A DNA stretch of 7,583 nucleotides from Suttonella ornithocola (GCF_001889065.1 NZ_LWHB01000009.1:1-7583), one strand, 5' to 3'; counted from the stretch's first letter, positions 1-6,706 are shown. Program-made: numbers and translations. Notes: a model not told the origin generated them from the sequence alone.

Positions 1-566
1 CCGATGATTACCAATGGGAAAGCGCTAGACGTTTTAATTGCTCGCAATCAGCGATTTGTTATGCTCTAAAGCGACTAAAGATAACGCATAAAAAAAGATT
101 AACCAACATCCAAAAGCCGACACAGAGAAAAGAGAGCACTTTCAAGAACAAATAGTGGATAAGACCGCTCAAGACAAACCGATAGTCTATCTTGATGAAT
201 GTGGTTTTAAAGCCTTTGCTCATAGACCTTATGGCTACAGCACAAAAGGACAAGTTTGTCATGGAAGTGATAACTGGCATTTAAAGAACCAGAGCAATGC
301 GATTGGAGCCATTATCAATGGAGAATTGTTTGCCTTACGCTTATATGATGGTTCTATTAACAGCGATATTTTCTCTCATTGGGTGAGAGAAGCACTGTTA
401 CCTGAGTTACCTAAAAACAGTGTAATTGTCATGGACAATGCCGCTTTTCATAAACGCAGTGATATTCAAGCAATCATTGAAGAGCATGGGCATGAGATAG
501 TTTGGTTACCCCCTTATAGTCCAGACTTAAATCCTATTGAAAAGATGTGGGCTTGGATTAAGCAAA
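1..566 (+). pseudogene. IS630-family transposase, frameshifted and truncated (open at window start)
   Basis: This encodes the C-terminal part of the helix-turn-helix region and the DDE catalytic domain of an IS630/Tc1-mariner-type transposase. Frame 3 from base 3 reads an HTH-like stretch ending YALKRLKITHKK at about base 95. The protein then continues one frame back as NQHPKADTEKREHFQEQ and on into the catalytic core. The change falls at seven A followed by G (90-97). Visible catalytic residues are the Asp in VYLDECGF (194-196), the Asp in VMDNAAFHK (434-436) and the Glu in the LPPYSPDLNPIEK block (539-541). The family signature ends at WAWIKQ near 566, so the usual last 20-30 residues and the right end of the element are absent. 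The GTG at 155 is only an open-frame start, not a real one. Family assignment is firm; whether the frame change is programmed or decay is open. Loss of the C-terminus argues for an inactive remnant. Confidence 0.9.
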
Positions 567-703
567 TAGCAAAGAATGGCGGATGGATTGTATTGATACT
601 TTATTCTTTTATCTGCTTTGGATTGGGTTGGGTTTTAGATGATTGCACTATATTTCTTTTGAGCGTGCTTGCTATCGGCATGGTGATTGCCAATGTTTAC
701 TAA
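567..703 (+). pseudogene. 3' remnant of a membrane protein gene fused to the transposase frame
   Basis: About 45 codons follow the transposase in frame and end at TAA 701-703. They do not resemble any IS630 C-terminus. They contain two hydrophobic segments, WIVLILYSFICFGLGWVL and, after an Asp-Asp pair, TIFLLSVLAIGMVIANVY, as in the last two helices of a small inner-membrane protein. The only internal ATG is six codons from the stop, so this cannot be a stand-alone gene. I infer that the original 5' part was replaced when the insertion element arrived or was later deleted. A terminator hairpin follows 15 bases later, as expected for the end of a real plus-strand gene. The family is not recognised. 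The exact junction with the transposase is uncertain by about 10 bases. Confidence 0.5.
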
Positions 704-718
704 GGCTTACTGAATACC

Positions 719-745
719 GAAACCGCCTCATTGAGGCGGTTTTTT
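719..745 (+). terminator. Rho-independent terminator after the membrane-protein remnant
   Basis: AACCGCCTC (721-729) pairs with GAGGCGGTT (733-741) around the loop ATT. The T run (740-745) on the plus strand makes this a plus-strand terminator. On the minus strand the same hairpin sits directly after the hydrolase stop (745-747) but is followed by only a few U, so it may end the five-gene run less efficiently. Confidence 0.85.
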
Positions 746-1689
746 CATTTATGCTGCTTGAAAAGCCAATCGCGTACGCTTTTTAATTGATAAGCGTAGT
801 CAAAAGAATACATATGCTCTGCTGCGCCTTTAAGTGCAATATCCGCCGGCGGTAACACGCTACTACGGCTAAAAGTCACCAAATTGATGGCATTGCCGGC
901 GCGCAACAGTTGCTCGATGGCGGCATTTTGCTGCGCAAGCGGGGCGGCGTGGGCGGAAAGTTCGGTCATGTCAAAGGCGAGCTTGTTTTCTTCTAACATT
1001 GCGCGCACTTGCGCTAAACCGCGCGAGGCTTTGTCATCGCTCGCCGCCACAATGTAGAAAAACTTTTGCTGCAGCAGCGGGCGCAGCACGCGAATATCCC
1101 ATTGACTGCCCACATAAATAGAGGCGGCGAATAGGTCGGGATAGGTGGCGTTGAGATAAAAAGCAATCATGCCGCCCATCGATTGACCGGTGGCATATAA
1201 GCGCTGCTCATCGATGGGATAGCGCTTCAGCAAGTCTTGCAGCAAACGATGGGCAATGTCGACTTCTTCGCTGTGCTCAAAATCATCATTTACCGCGCGT
1301 TCAGTAAAACTGGGGACAAAAACAAATGCCGGCTGCGCTGATTGACTTTCTGGCGTTGCCCAAATGATTGCGCCGTAACCTTGTTTGAGCGGGGCTTGCG
1401 CGCCTTTGCCAACGGTGCTGGCATCGGCGATAAATTGCACCAGCGGATAACGCTCACCCGCTTTAAGGTTTTTGGGAATGTACAAGCTATAAGTCATTTC
1501 ACGCCCGGTTTTTTCGTCGTGAAAAATCAGTGTTTGAAACTCGGGGGCGATTTGCTCGCGCAGTTCTAGCAAGGATTGATCATAGCTTTTATCCACACCG
1601 CCATAGCGTTTATCCCACGCCGTAAAACTGCTCATGCTCATCATCAGCAAACCGAGCAACAGCGCTTTTTTAAACATCTTGCGGTTCAA
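745..1689 (-). CDS. Exported alpha/beta hydrolase (esterase/PHB-depolymerase-like)
   Basis: A predicted serine hydrolase of 314 residues. The N-terminus MNRKMFKKALLLGLLMMSMS, followed by SFTA and WD, is a typical signal peptide with likely cleavage after residue 24, so the enzyme acts outside the cytoplasm. The nucleophile elbow GQSMGG puts the catalytic Ser at 170. An Asp in AASDDKAS (218 or 219) and His292 in AEHMYSFDYAY are the likely other triad members. The layout (strand YSLYIPKNL, then YPLVQFIADA, then the elbow) resembles the esterase PHB-depolymerase and prolyl-oligopeptidase-like group; the substrate cannot be read from sequence. The first ATG overlaps the upstream flavin-reductase gene by 20 bases; an alternative ATG at 1677 (MFKKALL) overlaps by 8. 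Neither has a clear ribosome binding site, which suggests translational coupling. It is the last gene of the run and the only exported product in it. Confidence 0.85.
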   Translation of the reverse strand: MNRKMFKKALLLGLLMMSMSSFTAWDKRYGGVDKSYDQSLLELREQIAPEFQTLIFHDEKTGREMTYSLYIPKNLKAGERYPLVQFIADASTVGKGAQAPLKQGYGAIIWATPESQSAQPAFVFVPSFTERAVNDDFEHSEEVDIAHRLLQDLLKRYPIDEQRLYATGQSMGGMIAFYLNATYPDLFAASIYVGSQWDIRVLRPLLQQKFFYIVAASDDKASRGLAQVRAMLEENKLAFDMTELSAHAAPLAQQNAAIEQLLRAGNAINLVTFSRSSVLPPADIALKGAAEHMYSFDYAYQLKSVRDWLFKQHK

Positions 1690-2266
1690 TATGGCTAAGG
1701 GCGGGATGATTTTTCAGCTGAATGCCTTTGCCGGTGGTGTAAAACTGTCCGCCGGCAATGTAGTGCAGTGAACGCAATTCATCAGGCGCTTCATCAAACA
1801 ACCAATGGCGACCATCAAAAACGCGTGAATCCGCCCAAGCGGCGACCACTTCAGCAATGAATAAGCCGTATTCTTCTTGATTGTGCGGTTCGGGTAACAC
1901 TTTACAAATTAACCAAGCGGCGCAACCGGCAACCAGCGGCACATCAAAACCGTCTTGATAAAACAGCTCGACTTTATCGAGTTTATTAGGATGCGTATGG
2001 CGGCTTTCGCCCATATCGAGCACCAGTTTCGCTTGCGCCGCAACCGGCACTTGCACGGCAAAATAACCGCTGTTTTCTAAAAGATGACGGGTGAAATTAC
2101 CCTTGCCGATAATCAACGACACACAAGGCGGCATCAAATCCACGAGACCCACCCAAGAAGCCGACATCACGTTTTCAACGCCGTTGTGTTTGGCAGAAAT
2201 CAGCGTGGTTGGTCCGTGGTTAAGCAAACGATAACTTTTGATTAATTCAACCGGAATAATAGCCAT
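1670..2266 (-). CDS. Flavin reductase-like (FMN-binding split-barrel) protein
   Basis: A 198-residue protein of the flavin-reductase-like/flavoredoxin family (PF01613 type). These bind FMN and either reduce it with NAD(P)H for a partner oxygenase or act as flavoprotein electron carriers. Family features are the N-terminal HGPTTLISAKHNG and NVMSASWVG block (17-40), a central GKGNFTRHLLENSGYFAVQVP (54-74) and a late HYIAGGQFYTTGK (168-180) in the region usually close to flavin. The start at 2266 is chosen because MAIIPVELIK begins the conserved domain. The same frame is open further upstream, but there it only reads across the end of the quinone reductase gene. The start is 13 bases after that gene's stop with a weak GAGA site, so translation is probably coupled. 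No oxygenase partner lies nearby, so the role is inferred from the other redox genes. Confidence 0.85.
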   Translation of the reverse strand: MAIIPVELIKSYRLLNHGPTTLISAKHNGVENVMSASWVGLVDLMPPCVSLIIGKGNFTRHLLENSGYFAVQVPVAAQAKLVLDMGESRHTHPNKLDKVELFYQDGFDVPLVAGCAAWLICKVLPEPHNQEEYGLFIAEVVAAWADSRVFDGRHWLFDEAPDELRSLHYIAGGQFYTTGKGIQLKNHPALSHIEPQDV

Positions 2267-2279
2267 GACTGTTCTCGTT

Positions 2280-3251
2280 CTAAGTAAAATCCAATAACAC
2301 TTTACCGATATGCGTATTGGCATCCATCGCAGTATGCGCCTGCTGCACCTCGGTAAAGGGAAAAATATGCTGAATGATGGGGCGCGGTAAATCGGGCAAA
2401 CGCGGCCAAACCTGCGTTTGCAAACTGCGGGCGATTTCGGCTTTTTCGGCATGTGTGCGGCTGCGCAGGGTTGAACCGGTAAGCTGCAAGCGTTTTAAGG
2501 CAATGGTGAGTAAATCGACTTCTGCCGTTTTGCCACCCATAAAGCCAATCAAAAACAAGCGACCGTTCAGGCGCAGGCTTTCGATATTGCGCGCCAGATA
2601 CTTCGCGCCGACCACATCCAAAATGGCGTCCACGCCGCCGATTTCCGCAAGCACTTGGGCAAAATCTTGCTCACGGTAATTCATCGCCCTTGCGCCAAAG
2701 CCTTCAATCACCGCGCATTTTTCTGCATTCCCGGCGGTGGCAAAGGTTTCCACATTAAGCATTTGCGCCAAAATTAAGGCAGTAATGCCAATACCGCTTG
2801 TGCCGCCGTGAATCAGCAAACGCTCACCGGCTTTGACCTGTTGATGCATAAACAAATTTGCCCAAACGGTAAAAAACGTTTCCGGCAATGCCGCCGCTTC
2901 TGCCAAAGAATAGTTTTCAGGCAGCGGCAGCGCTTGAGCGGCTGGCACAACGCAATATTGCGCATAAGCGCCGCCATCGCTTAGCGCACACACCTGTTGC
3001 CCGACTTGAAAACCGCTCACTGCATTCCCGACTTCAACAATTTCCCCGGCAAGCTCTAAACCCATAATCGGGGTAACACCGGGCGGCATGGGATAAAGCC
3101 CCTGCCGTTGCATGATGTCGGGGCGGTTCACGCCGGCATAAGCCACTTTAATCAGCAATTCATCGGCTTTGGGTTGCGGACGCTCTGCCTGCGTGATGGT
3201 CAGCACGTCCACGCCACCCGTTGTCAGCATATCAATTTGTTGCATCAGCAT
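2280..3251 (-). CDS. NAD(P)H quinone oxidoreductase, PIG3/zeta-crystallin type
   Basis: A 323-residue zinc-free medium-chain dehydrogenase/reductase, most like the PIG3/TIGR02824 quinone oxidoreductases that reduce quinones and other electrophilic carbonyls with NADPH in the cytoplasm. Seen in order: AGVNRPDIMQRQGLYP (39-54) typical of the PIG3 subgroup, GLELAGEIVEVG (64-75), the nucleotide-binding HGGTSGIGITAL (148-159), a second Rossmann stretch with DAILDVVGAKYL, and HIGKVLLDF at the C-terminus. The structural-zinc cysteine cluster of alcohol dehydrogenases is absent, as expected. The start at 3251 has a strong AGGAG seven bases upstream and overlaps the upstream gene by seven bases. A second ATG at 3245 would form a TGATG overlap but is too far from that site to be preferred. 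Length is normal for the family. Confidence 0.9.
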   Translation of the reverse strand: MLMQQIDMLTTGGVDVLTITQAERPQPKADELLIKVAYAGVNRPDIMQRQGLYPMPPGVTPIMGLELAGEIVEVGNAVSGFQVGQQVCALSDGGAYAQYCVVPAAQALPLPENYSLAEAAALPETFFTVWANLFMHQQVKAGERLLIHGGTSGIGITALILAQMLNVETFATAGNAEKCAVIEGFGARAMNYREQDFAQVLAEIGGVDAILDVVGAKYLARNIESLRLNGRLFLIGFMGGKTAEVDLLTIALKRLQLTGSTLRSRTHAEKAEIARSLQTQVWPRLPDLPRPIIQHIFPFTEVQQAHTAMDANTHIGKVLLDFT

Positions 3252-3892
3252 TTTTCTTCTCCTAACGCTAGGCGCTGTGGGGAATAAATTTCAACGCCGT
3301 TGAGCGGGCGCTGCGCTTGTTCAATCATGATGCGGGCGATTTCTGCGCCACTCATCGGACGATAAGCACGCAGCCAATTTTTGGGTAAATGATTGAATAG
3401 CCAAATAAAAAATTGTTCGGCGCGGCGTTTATCGGCGCGTTCGCCAACAATCAACGCGGGGCGCACGATTTGCAAACTGGCAAAGTTGAGCGCTTTTAAA
3501 TGTTCTTCCAGCTGACCTTTGGCGCGGGAATAAAACACTTTCGCCTGCGGATTAGCGCCGAGTGCGGAAATAACCACAAAGCGCGCCACGCCCGCCACCT
3601 GTGCTAAGCGCGCGATTTCTGTCGGCAAAACCACGTCCACTTGTAAAAAATTGGCTTGGCTGCCGGCTTTTTTAATGGTGGTGCCGAGGGCGCAAAACAC
3701 TTCATCCACTTTGGGCAGTTGCACGGGCAGGGCGGAAAAATCCACCTGCTGTACGCTGACTTTGTCGTTGATTGGCGCAAGCTCGCGGCGCACCCAGAGA
3801 ATGATTTTTTCATAATCGGGATGCTCTGCCAGCTGCGCGACCAGTTCTTTGCCGACAACGCCGGTTGCTCCAACAATTAACGCCGTTTTCAT
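3245..3892 (-). CDS. NAD(P)-binding Rossmann oxidoreductase, YraR/HTATIP2-like
   Basis: A 215-residue atypical short-chain dehydrogenase. It matches the E. coli YraR and eukaryotic HTATIP2/TIP30 pattern: the nucleotide-binding GATGVVG at 8-14, then FCALGTTIKKAGSQ at 66-79, ISALGA at 108-113, a YSRAK active-site-like motif (Tyr121, Lys125) and RPALIVGER at 144-152. Family members bind NADPH; the physiological substrate is not established. The start is three bases after the stop of the short-chain dehydrogenase, with no strong ribosome binding site, and its stop is overlapped by the quinone reductase start. This makes it an internal operon gene depending on coupled translation. Fold is certain; function is inferred from context only. 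Confidence 0.85.
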   Translation of the reverse strand: MKTALIVGATGVVGKELVAQLAEHPDYEKIILWVRRELAPINDKVSVQQVDFSALPVQLPKVDEVFCALGTTIKKAGSQANFLQVDVVLPTEIARLAQVAGVARFVVISALGANPQAKVFYSRAKGQLEEHLKALNFASLQIVRPALIVGERADKRRAEQFFIWLFNHLPKNWLRAYRPMSGAEIARIMIEQAQRPLNGVEIYSPQRLALGEEKC

Positions 3893-3895
3893 GGC

Positions 3896-4642
3896 TTAGA
3901 AAGCCTGTTTGGTTGGGCGCACGGTGATTTCATTAATGCCGACTTCTTCGGGTTGCTCAATGGCGTAAACCATCGCGCGCGCGATAGAACTGGCGGGAAT
4001 TTGCAGCGCTTCGTAAAACTTCGCCACACGTTCGCGTGATTCAGGGTCGCTGCTGCTGTATTTCAATTCGCTGTCAACTGCGCCAGGGTAAAGGGTGGTA
4101 ACGCGGATGTTGTGCGCGCTCATTTCTTCGCGCAAGCCTTCGCTAATCGCTTTCACCGCGAATTTGGTGGCGCTGTAAACCGTGCCACCACCGGCAGAAA
4201 CTTTCAGTCCGGCAATGGAGGAGAGATTGATGATGTGCCCGCTATTTTGTGCCAGCATCGTTGGCAACACCGCAGCAATGCCGTAAAGCACGCCTTTAAT
4301 GTTGACATCAATCATTTTGTCCCATTCATCCACTTTGAGCGCACTCATCACCGCACCGGGCATAATGCCGGCATTGTTAATCATGACATCAATCCGTCCA
4401 AAGGCAGCAAGCGCCGCTTGTGCAAATTTTTCCACATCTTCACGTTTTGAAACGTCCATTTGTACGGCGATGGCTTGCCCGCCTTCTGCTTGAATATCGG
4501 CGGCGAGTTTTTCCAAACGCTCTAAACGGCGCGCCCCGAGCACCAGTTTAGCGCCGCGTTTAGCCAAATGGCGCGCGGTTTCTTCACCAATACCACTTGA
4601 AGCGCCAGTAATTAAAATCACTTTGTCTTGAATATTGTTCAT
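3896..4642 (-). CDS. Classical short-chain dehydrogenase/reductase (SDR)
   Basis: A cytoplasmic NAD(P)-dependent oxidoreductase of 248 residues, a standard length for a classical SDR. Counting from the upstream GTG codon (one residue more), it has cofactor motif TGASSGIG (13-20), a basic pair in GARRLERL (39-40) that favours NADP(H), NNAG (90-93), Asn115 in VNIKG, the catalytic Ser in NLSSIAG (143) and YSATK (Tyr157, Lys161). The whole tetrad is present, so an active enzyme is expected. It is close to the common YdfG-like or clavaldehyde-dehydrogenase-like oxidoreductases, whose substrates vary. I chose the ATG at 4642 over the GTG at 4645 because AAGGA lies six bases from the ATG but only three from the GTG. 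It is the first gene of the minus-strand run, just downstream of the hchA terminator. Confidence 0.92.
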   Translation of the reverse strand: MNNIQDKVILITGASSGIGEETARHLAKRGAKLVLGARRLERLEKLAADIQAEGGQAIAVQMDVSKREDVEKFAQAALAAFGRIDVMINNAGIMPGAVMSALKVDEWDKMIDVNIKGVLYGIAAVLPTMLAQNSGHIINLSSIAGLKVSAGGGTVYSATKFAVKAISEGLREEMSAHNIRVTTLYPGAVDSELKYSSSDPESRERVAKFYEALQIPASSIARAMVYAIEQPEEVGINEITVRPTKQAF

Positions 4643-4666
4643 CACTTTTCCTTAAAACCTTAAAGC

Positions 4667-4692
4667 GTTAAAAAAGCGCCCGAGGGGCGCTT
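4667..4692 (-). terminator. Rho-independent terminator behind hchA
   Basis: Read on the minus strand, AAGCGCCC (4692-4685) and GGGCGCTT (4681-4674) form an 8-bp GC-rich stem around the loop CTC, followed by six T (4675-4670, overlapping the stem end). It lies six bases after the hchA stop and about 30 bases before the dehydrogenase start. It should end most hchA transcripts; the five downstream genes would then depend on readthrough or a promoter inside the end of hchA. Confidence 0.85.
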
Positions 4693-4697
4693 GTCGA

Positions 4698-5564
4698 TTA
4701 AGCGACGGTTTTCAACAATTCGTCGGCTGCCAAAATGCCCAGCGCGTTTGAAGCCAAGGGGCTATCACCGGTGAGCAATTTACGGTCTTTATGCACTTGA
4801 CCAGTAATGCCTTCGTTTAGCACTTTAACCCCGAGTTTTTGCAGGTTTTCAGCGACCAACCATTCCAATTTGCCCGGCATGTAACCGATGGCTTGGTTAG
4901 CGCCTTCATCCAAAGCGTCCGGGAATACACAGATTTCATAACCTTTGAACGGGAAGTTTTCCACTGCTTCGCCCACGCCCGCTGCCAATAAAGACGCCGG
5001 ACCGTGGCACAAAGTAATAATGTATTTATCGTTGGCTAACGCCCAATCCAAAACAGCTTTGACTTCGTGGCTGTGTGGAATGCCTGCTAAAACCCCGTGA
5101 CCACCGGGAATAAAAACCGCAATATAAGGAGAATCTTCGGCAGTGACTTCCGCTAAAATATCACCAAGTTTTTTCGGGATAACCAACTTCGGTAAATATT
5201 GTTGATAAAGATTCATTACCGCTTCATCTTCTTCGGGCATTGCCCAAATTTCTAATTTGACTGGATTACCAGATAAAGTTGCTACATCAATTTCAAAACC
5301 TGCTTGGTGCATGTGTAACATCGGTAGCAACATTTCAACTGGATGATTTCCAGTAGAGAATAAATTGCCTGCTTTAGTAGGAATATAACGTTCATCGGTA
5401 CCAATCATCAGGACTTTGTATTTGCCACCAGTGTAAGGTTTATCAAATTTGAAACCATCGAAATCCGTTTTTTTTGCAGTATATTGCGTTAAAGAATACT
5501 CAGATGGAAAAAATGCATTGTGTTCAGCGCGATCAGCAACGGGTTGTTTGCTTAGTTCGGTCAT
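4698..5564 (-). CDS. hchA: Hsp31 chaperone / glyoxalase III / protein deglycase (DJ-1/PfpI superfamily)
   Basis: A 288-residue close relative of E. coli HchA (283 residues), a cytoplasmic homodimer reported as holding chaperone, cofactor-free glyoxalase III and deglycase that acts on methylglyoxal adducts. Near-identical stretches include NAFFPSEYSLTQYT (16-29), FSTGNHP (69-75), PGGHG (153-157), and GQVHKDRKLLTGDSPLASNA (255-274). The catalytic residues are present: nucleophile Cys186 with His187 (LCHGPA), Glu77 and Asp216. Of the three zinc ligands known in the E. coli protein (His86, Glu91, His123), the first two are conserved, but position 123 is Tyr in an ungapped alignment, so metal binding may be weakened. 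A strong AAGGAGC lies five bases from the ATG, supporting this start. The gene diverges from a LysR regulator and has its own terminator. Confidence 0.97.
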   Translation of the reverse strand: MTELSKQPVADRAEHNAFFPSEYSLTQYTAKKTDFDGFKFDKPYTGGKYKVLMIGTDERYIPTKAGNLFSTGNHPVEMLLPMLHMHQAGFEIDVATLSGNPVKLEIWAMPEEDEAVMNLYQQYLPKLVIPKKLGDILAEVTAEDSPYIAVFIPGGHGVLAGIPHSHEVKAVLDWALANDKYIITLCHGPASLLAAGVGEAVENFPFKGYEICVFPDALDEGANQAIGYMPGKLEWLVAENLQKLGVKVLNEGITGQVHKDRKLLTGDSPLASNALGILAADELLKTVA

Positions 5565-5568
5565 ATTA

Positions 5569-5575
5569 GCTCCTT
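5569..5575 (-). promoter_or_regulatory. Ribosome binding site of hchA
   Basis: AAGGAGC on the minus strand lies five bases before the ATG at 5564. It is the strongest Shine-Dalgarno match in the window and fixes the hchA start. Confidence 0.85.
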
Positions 5576-5590
5576 GAATATAAAATAGAA

Positions 5591-5596
5591 ATTAGA
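5591..5596 (-). promoter_or_regulatory. Possible -10 box of the hchA promoter
   Basis: TCTAAT on the minus strand matches the sigma-70 consensus at 5 of 6 positions and would give a leader of about 20 bases. No good -35 box is found at normal spacing, which would suit an activator-dependent promoter. The box overlaps one arm of the palindrome at 5592-5610. Tentative. Confidence 0.35.
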
Positions 5597-5632
5597 CATT
5601 AAGTGCCTAAGTGATAGCGTGCATTTTAGGCG
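5592..5632. promoter_or_regulatory. Putative LysR operator in the hchA-lysR divergent region
   Basis: TTAGACATTAAGTGCCTAA (5592-5610) is an interrupted palindrome with 7-bp arms TTAGACA and TGCCTAA (one mismatch) around TTAAG. It fits the T-N11-A form of LysR-type sites. A third half-site, TTAGGCG, follows at 5626-5632; its TTAGGC is the exact inverted repeat of GCCTAA at 5605-5610. LysR proteins usually bind as tetramers to two neighbouring sites between divergent genes, so the position fits. Binding by the neighbouring regulator is inference. Confidence 0.5.
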
Positions 5633-5643
5633 TTTTTTGTCGT

Positions 5644-5649
5644 TATAAA
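5644..5649 (+). promoter_or_regulatory. Possible -10 box of the lysR gene
   Basis: TATAAA lies 47 bases before the chosen lysR ATG. No convincing -35 box is present. It would start transcription near 5656, only a few bases before the in-frame ATG at 5660, which favours the ATG at 5696 as the true start. Confidence 0.35.
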
Positions 5650-5695
5650 AAGAGATAAAATGCGAATTAACTATTCTTTATTTAGGAATAATCCT

Positions 5696-6607
5696 ATGGA
5701 TAAACTCTCTGCTCTACGCTATTTTTGTATGGCGTGTGAAACGTTAAATTTTCGAGAAGCGGCACAACGTCTCGCGGTTTCGCCACAAGTGGTTACGCGC
5801 AACATTGCTGAATTAGAAGCACAGCTGGAGGAACGTTTATTTAAACGCAATACTCGTAGTATTCAATTAACTGACTTTGGTAAACAATTTTTGCCAAAGG
5901 CTAGTCAGCTACTTGCTGATTGCGATCGATTATTTGCTAGCACCAAAATCAATCGTCATGTTATGCAAGGTATTGTGCGGATTACCGTGCCGCCATTGCC
6001 GTGTAGCCAAATCATTTTATGCCAATTGTTGCAAGCACTTGAACCTTATCCTGATTTAGTGATTGACTGGCGTGTTTCTTTAGAAAAATTTAAACCTGTC
6101 GATGATCAAATTGATATTGGTATTCGTATTTGTCTTGAGCCGGAACCTGATTGGATAGCCCATTATATCTGCAACATTGAAGAAAAAATTGTTGCTTCGC
6201 CCAAGCTGATTGAGAGGCTGGGTATGCCAAAAGACCTTTGTGATCTTGCACAAAATTATCCACTTAGCGGGATCATTAATCCTAAACTAAAACGCGTCTG
6301 GCATTGGCAGATCAACAATAAAATACACATTCAGCAGCATCACGTTAATTTTATCAGTCTTGATATGGTAAGCGGACTACAAGCAGCGTTATCAGGCAGA
6401 ATTTGTGCTTATCTTCCAGATGTTTTTTGCCAAGATTACATAAAAAATGGCGAGTTGATTGAACTGTTTGCCGAAATTGAGAAACAACAATGGCAGTGCT
6501 ATCTTTATCGTCCTTATCAGAGCAATAGTAGCCAACGTATTGTATTGGTTTTTAATTTACTAAAAAACTTACTCAAAGAACACTACAAGCTTCTCCCTGA
6601 AAAATAG
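5696..6607 (+). CDS. LysR-family transcriptional regulator, divergent from hchA
   Basis: A 303-residue DNA-binding regulator of normal family length. The N-terminal winged helix-turn-helix covers residues 3-61, with AAQRLAVSPQVVTRNIAELE and then LEERLFKRNTRSIQLTDFG, the classic LysR signature. The rest is the periplasmic-binding-protein-like effector domain, as in the LysR substrate-binding family. The ATG at 5696 is chosen over an in-frame ATG at 5660 because MDKLSALRYF is the usual LysR start, AGGA lies eight bases upstream, and the extra 12 residues are not family-like. The effector domain has many cysteines (104, 109, 146, 159, 182, 237, 245, 268), so thiol sensing of electrophiles is possible but unproven. 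Divergence from hchA makes hchA, and perhaps the oxidoreductase genes beyond it, the likely target. The stop codon lies inside a worn repeat element, so the last few residues may differ from relatives. Confidence 0.93.
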   Translation: MDKLSALRYFCMACETLNFREAAQRLAVSPQVVTRNIAELEAQLEERLFKRNTRSIQLTDFGKQFLPKASQLLADCDRLFASTKINRHVMQGIVRITVPPLPCSQIILCQLLQALEPYPDLVIDWRVSLEKFKPVDDQIDIGIRICLEPEPDWIAHYICNIEEKIVASPKLIERLGMPKDLCDLAQNYPLSGIINPKLKRVWHWQINNKIHIQQHHVNFISLDMVSGLQAALSGRICAYLPDVFCQDYIKNGELIELFAEIEKQQWQCYLYRPYQSNSSQRIVLVFNLLKNLLKEHYKLLPEK

Positions 6608-6706
6608 AAAAATTCAATTTTTTGAATGTTGAAAATATGTTAAAAATAGAGTTTTGAAAAGATTCATGTTGTTTTTCTCTTTGTGGGGATTTTTTAGGGA
6701 TTTTGC
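6579..6706. repeat. Worn second copy of the MITE found at 7037-7167
   Basis: From TCCCT at 6594 for about 57 bases the sequence aligns with the intact MITE from 7052, with most bases identical and two small gaps. At the other side AGGGATTTTGC (6696-6706) is the exact inverted match of GCAAAATCCCT in the MITE left end. The spacing between these two landmarks is 112 bases here and 106 in the intact copy, so this is an eroded relative, not chance A/T similarity. The outermost GAGACCTTT ends are not recognisable, so the left boundary is estimated. The element contains the lysR stop (6605-6607) and touches the monooxygenase stop (6706-6708). It holds an AT-only palindrome ATTCAA-TTTT-TTGAAT (6612-6627). 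Confidence 0.7.

Noticed and set aside
155..703. A complete 182-residue gene starting at GTG 155
   Set aside because: The GTG lies in the middle of the conserved transposase sequence, which continues upstream in two frames to the window edge, and the C-terminus is foreign.
2267..2452. A longer N-terminus for the flavin reductase-like protein
   Set aside because: The extra 62 codons lie almost entirely inside the quinone reductase gene in another frame, and the conserved domain begins at the ATG at 2266.
4112..4450. Plus-strand open frames opposite the dehydrogenase and other operon genes
   Set aside because: They lie opposite well-recognised enzymes, have no family resemblance and no plausible ribosome binding sites; they are shadows.
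5582..5610. hchA promoter with -35 TTAGGC and -10 TATTTT at 17-bp spacing
   Set aside because: Spacing is ideal, but transcription would begin at the ribosome binding site, and TTAGGC is a poor -35 match; TCTAAT further upstream is a better -10.
5660..5695. Earlier in-frame ATG for the LysR gene
   Set aside because: It adds 12 residues not seen in the family, lies only a few bases from a likely transcription start, and has a poorer ribosome binding site than the ATG at 5696.
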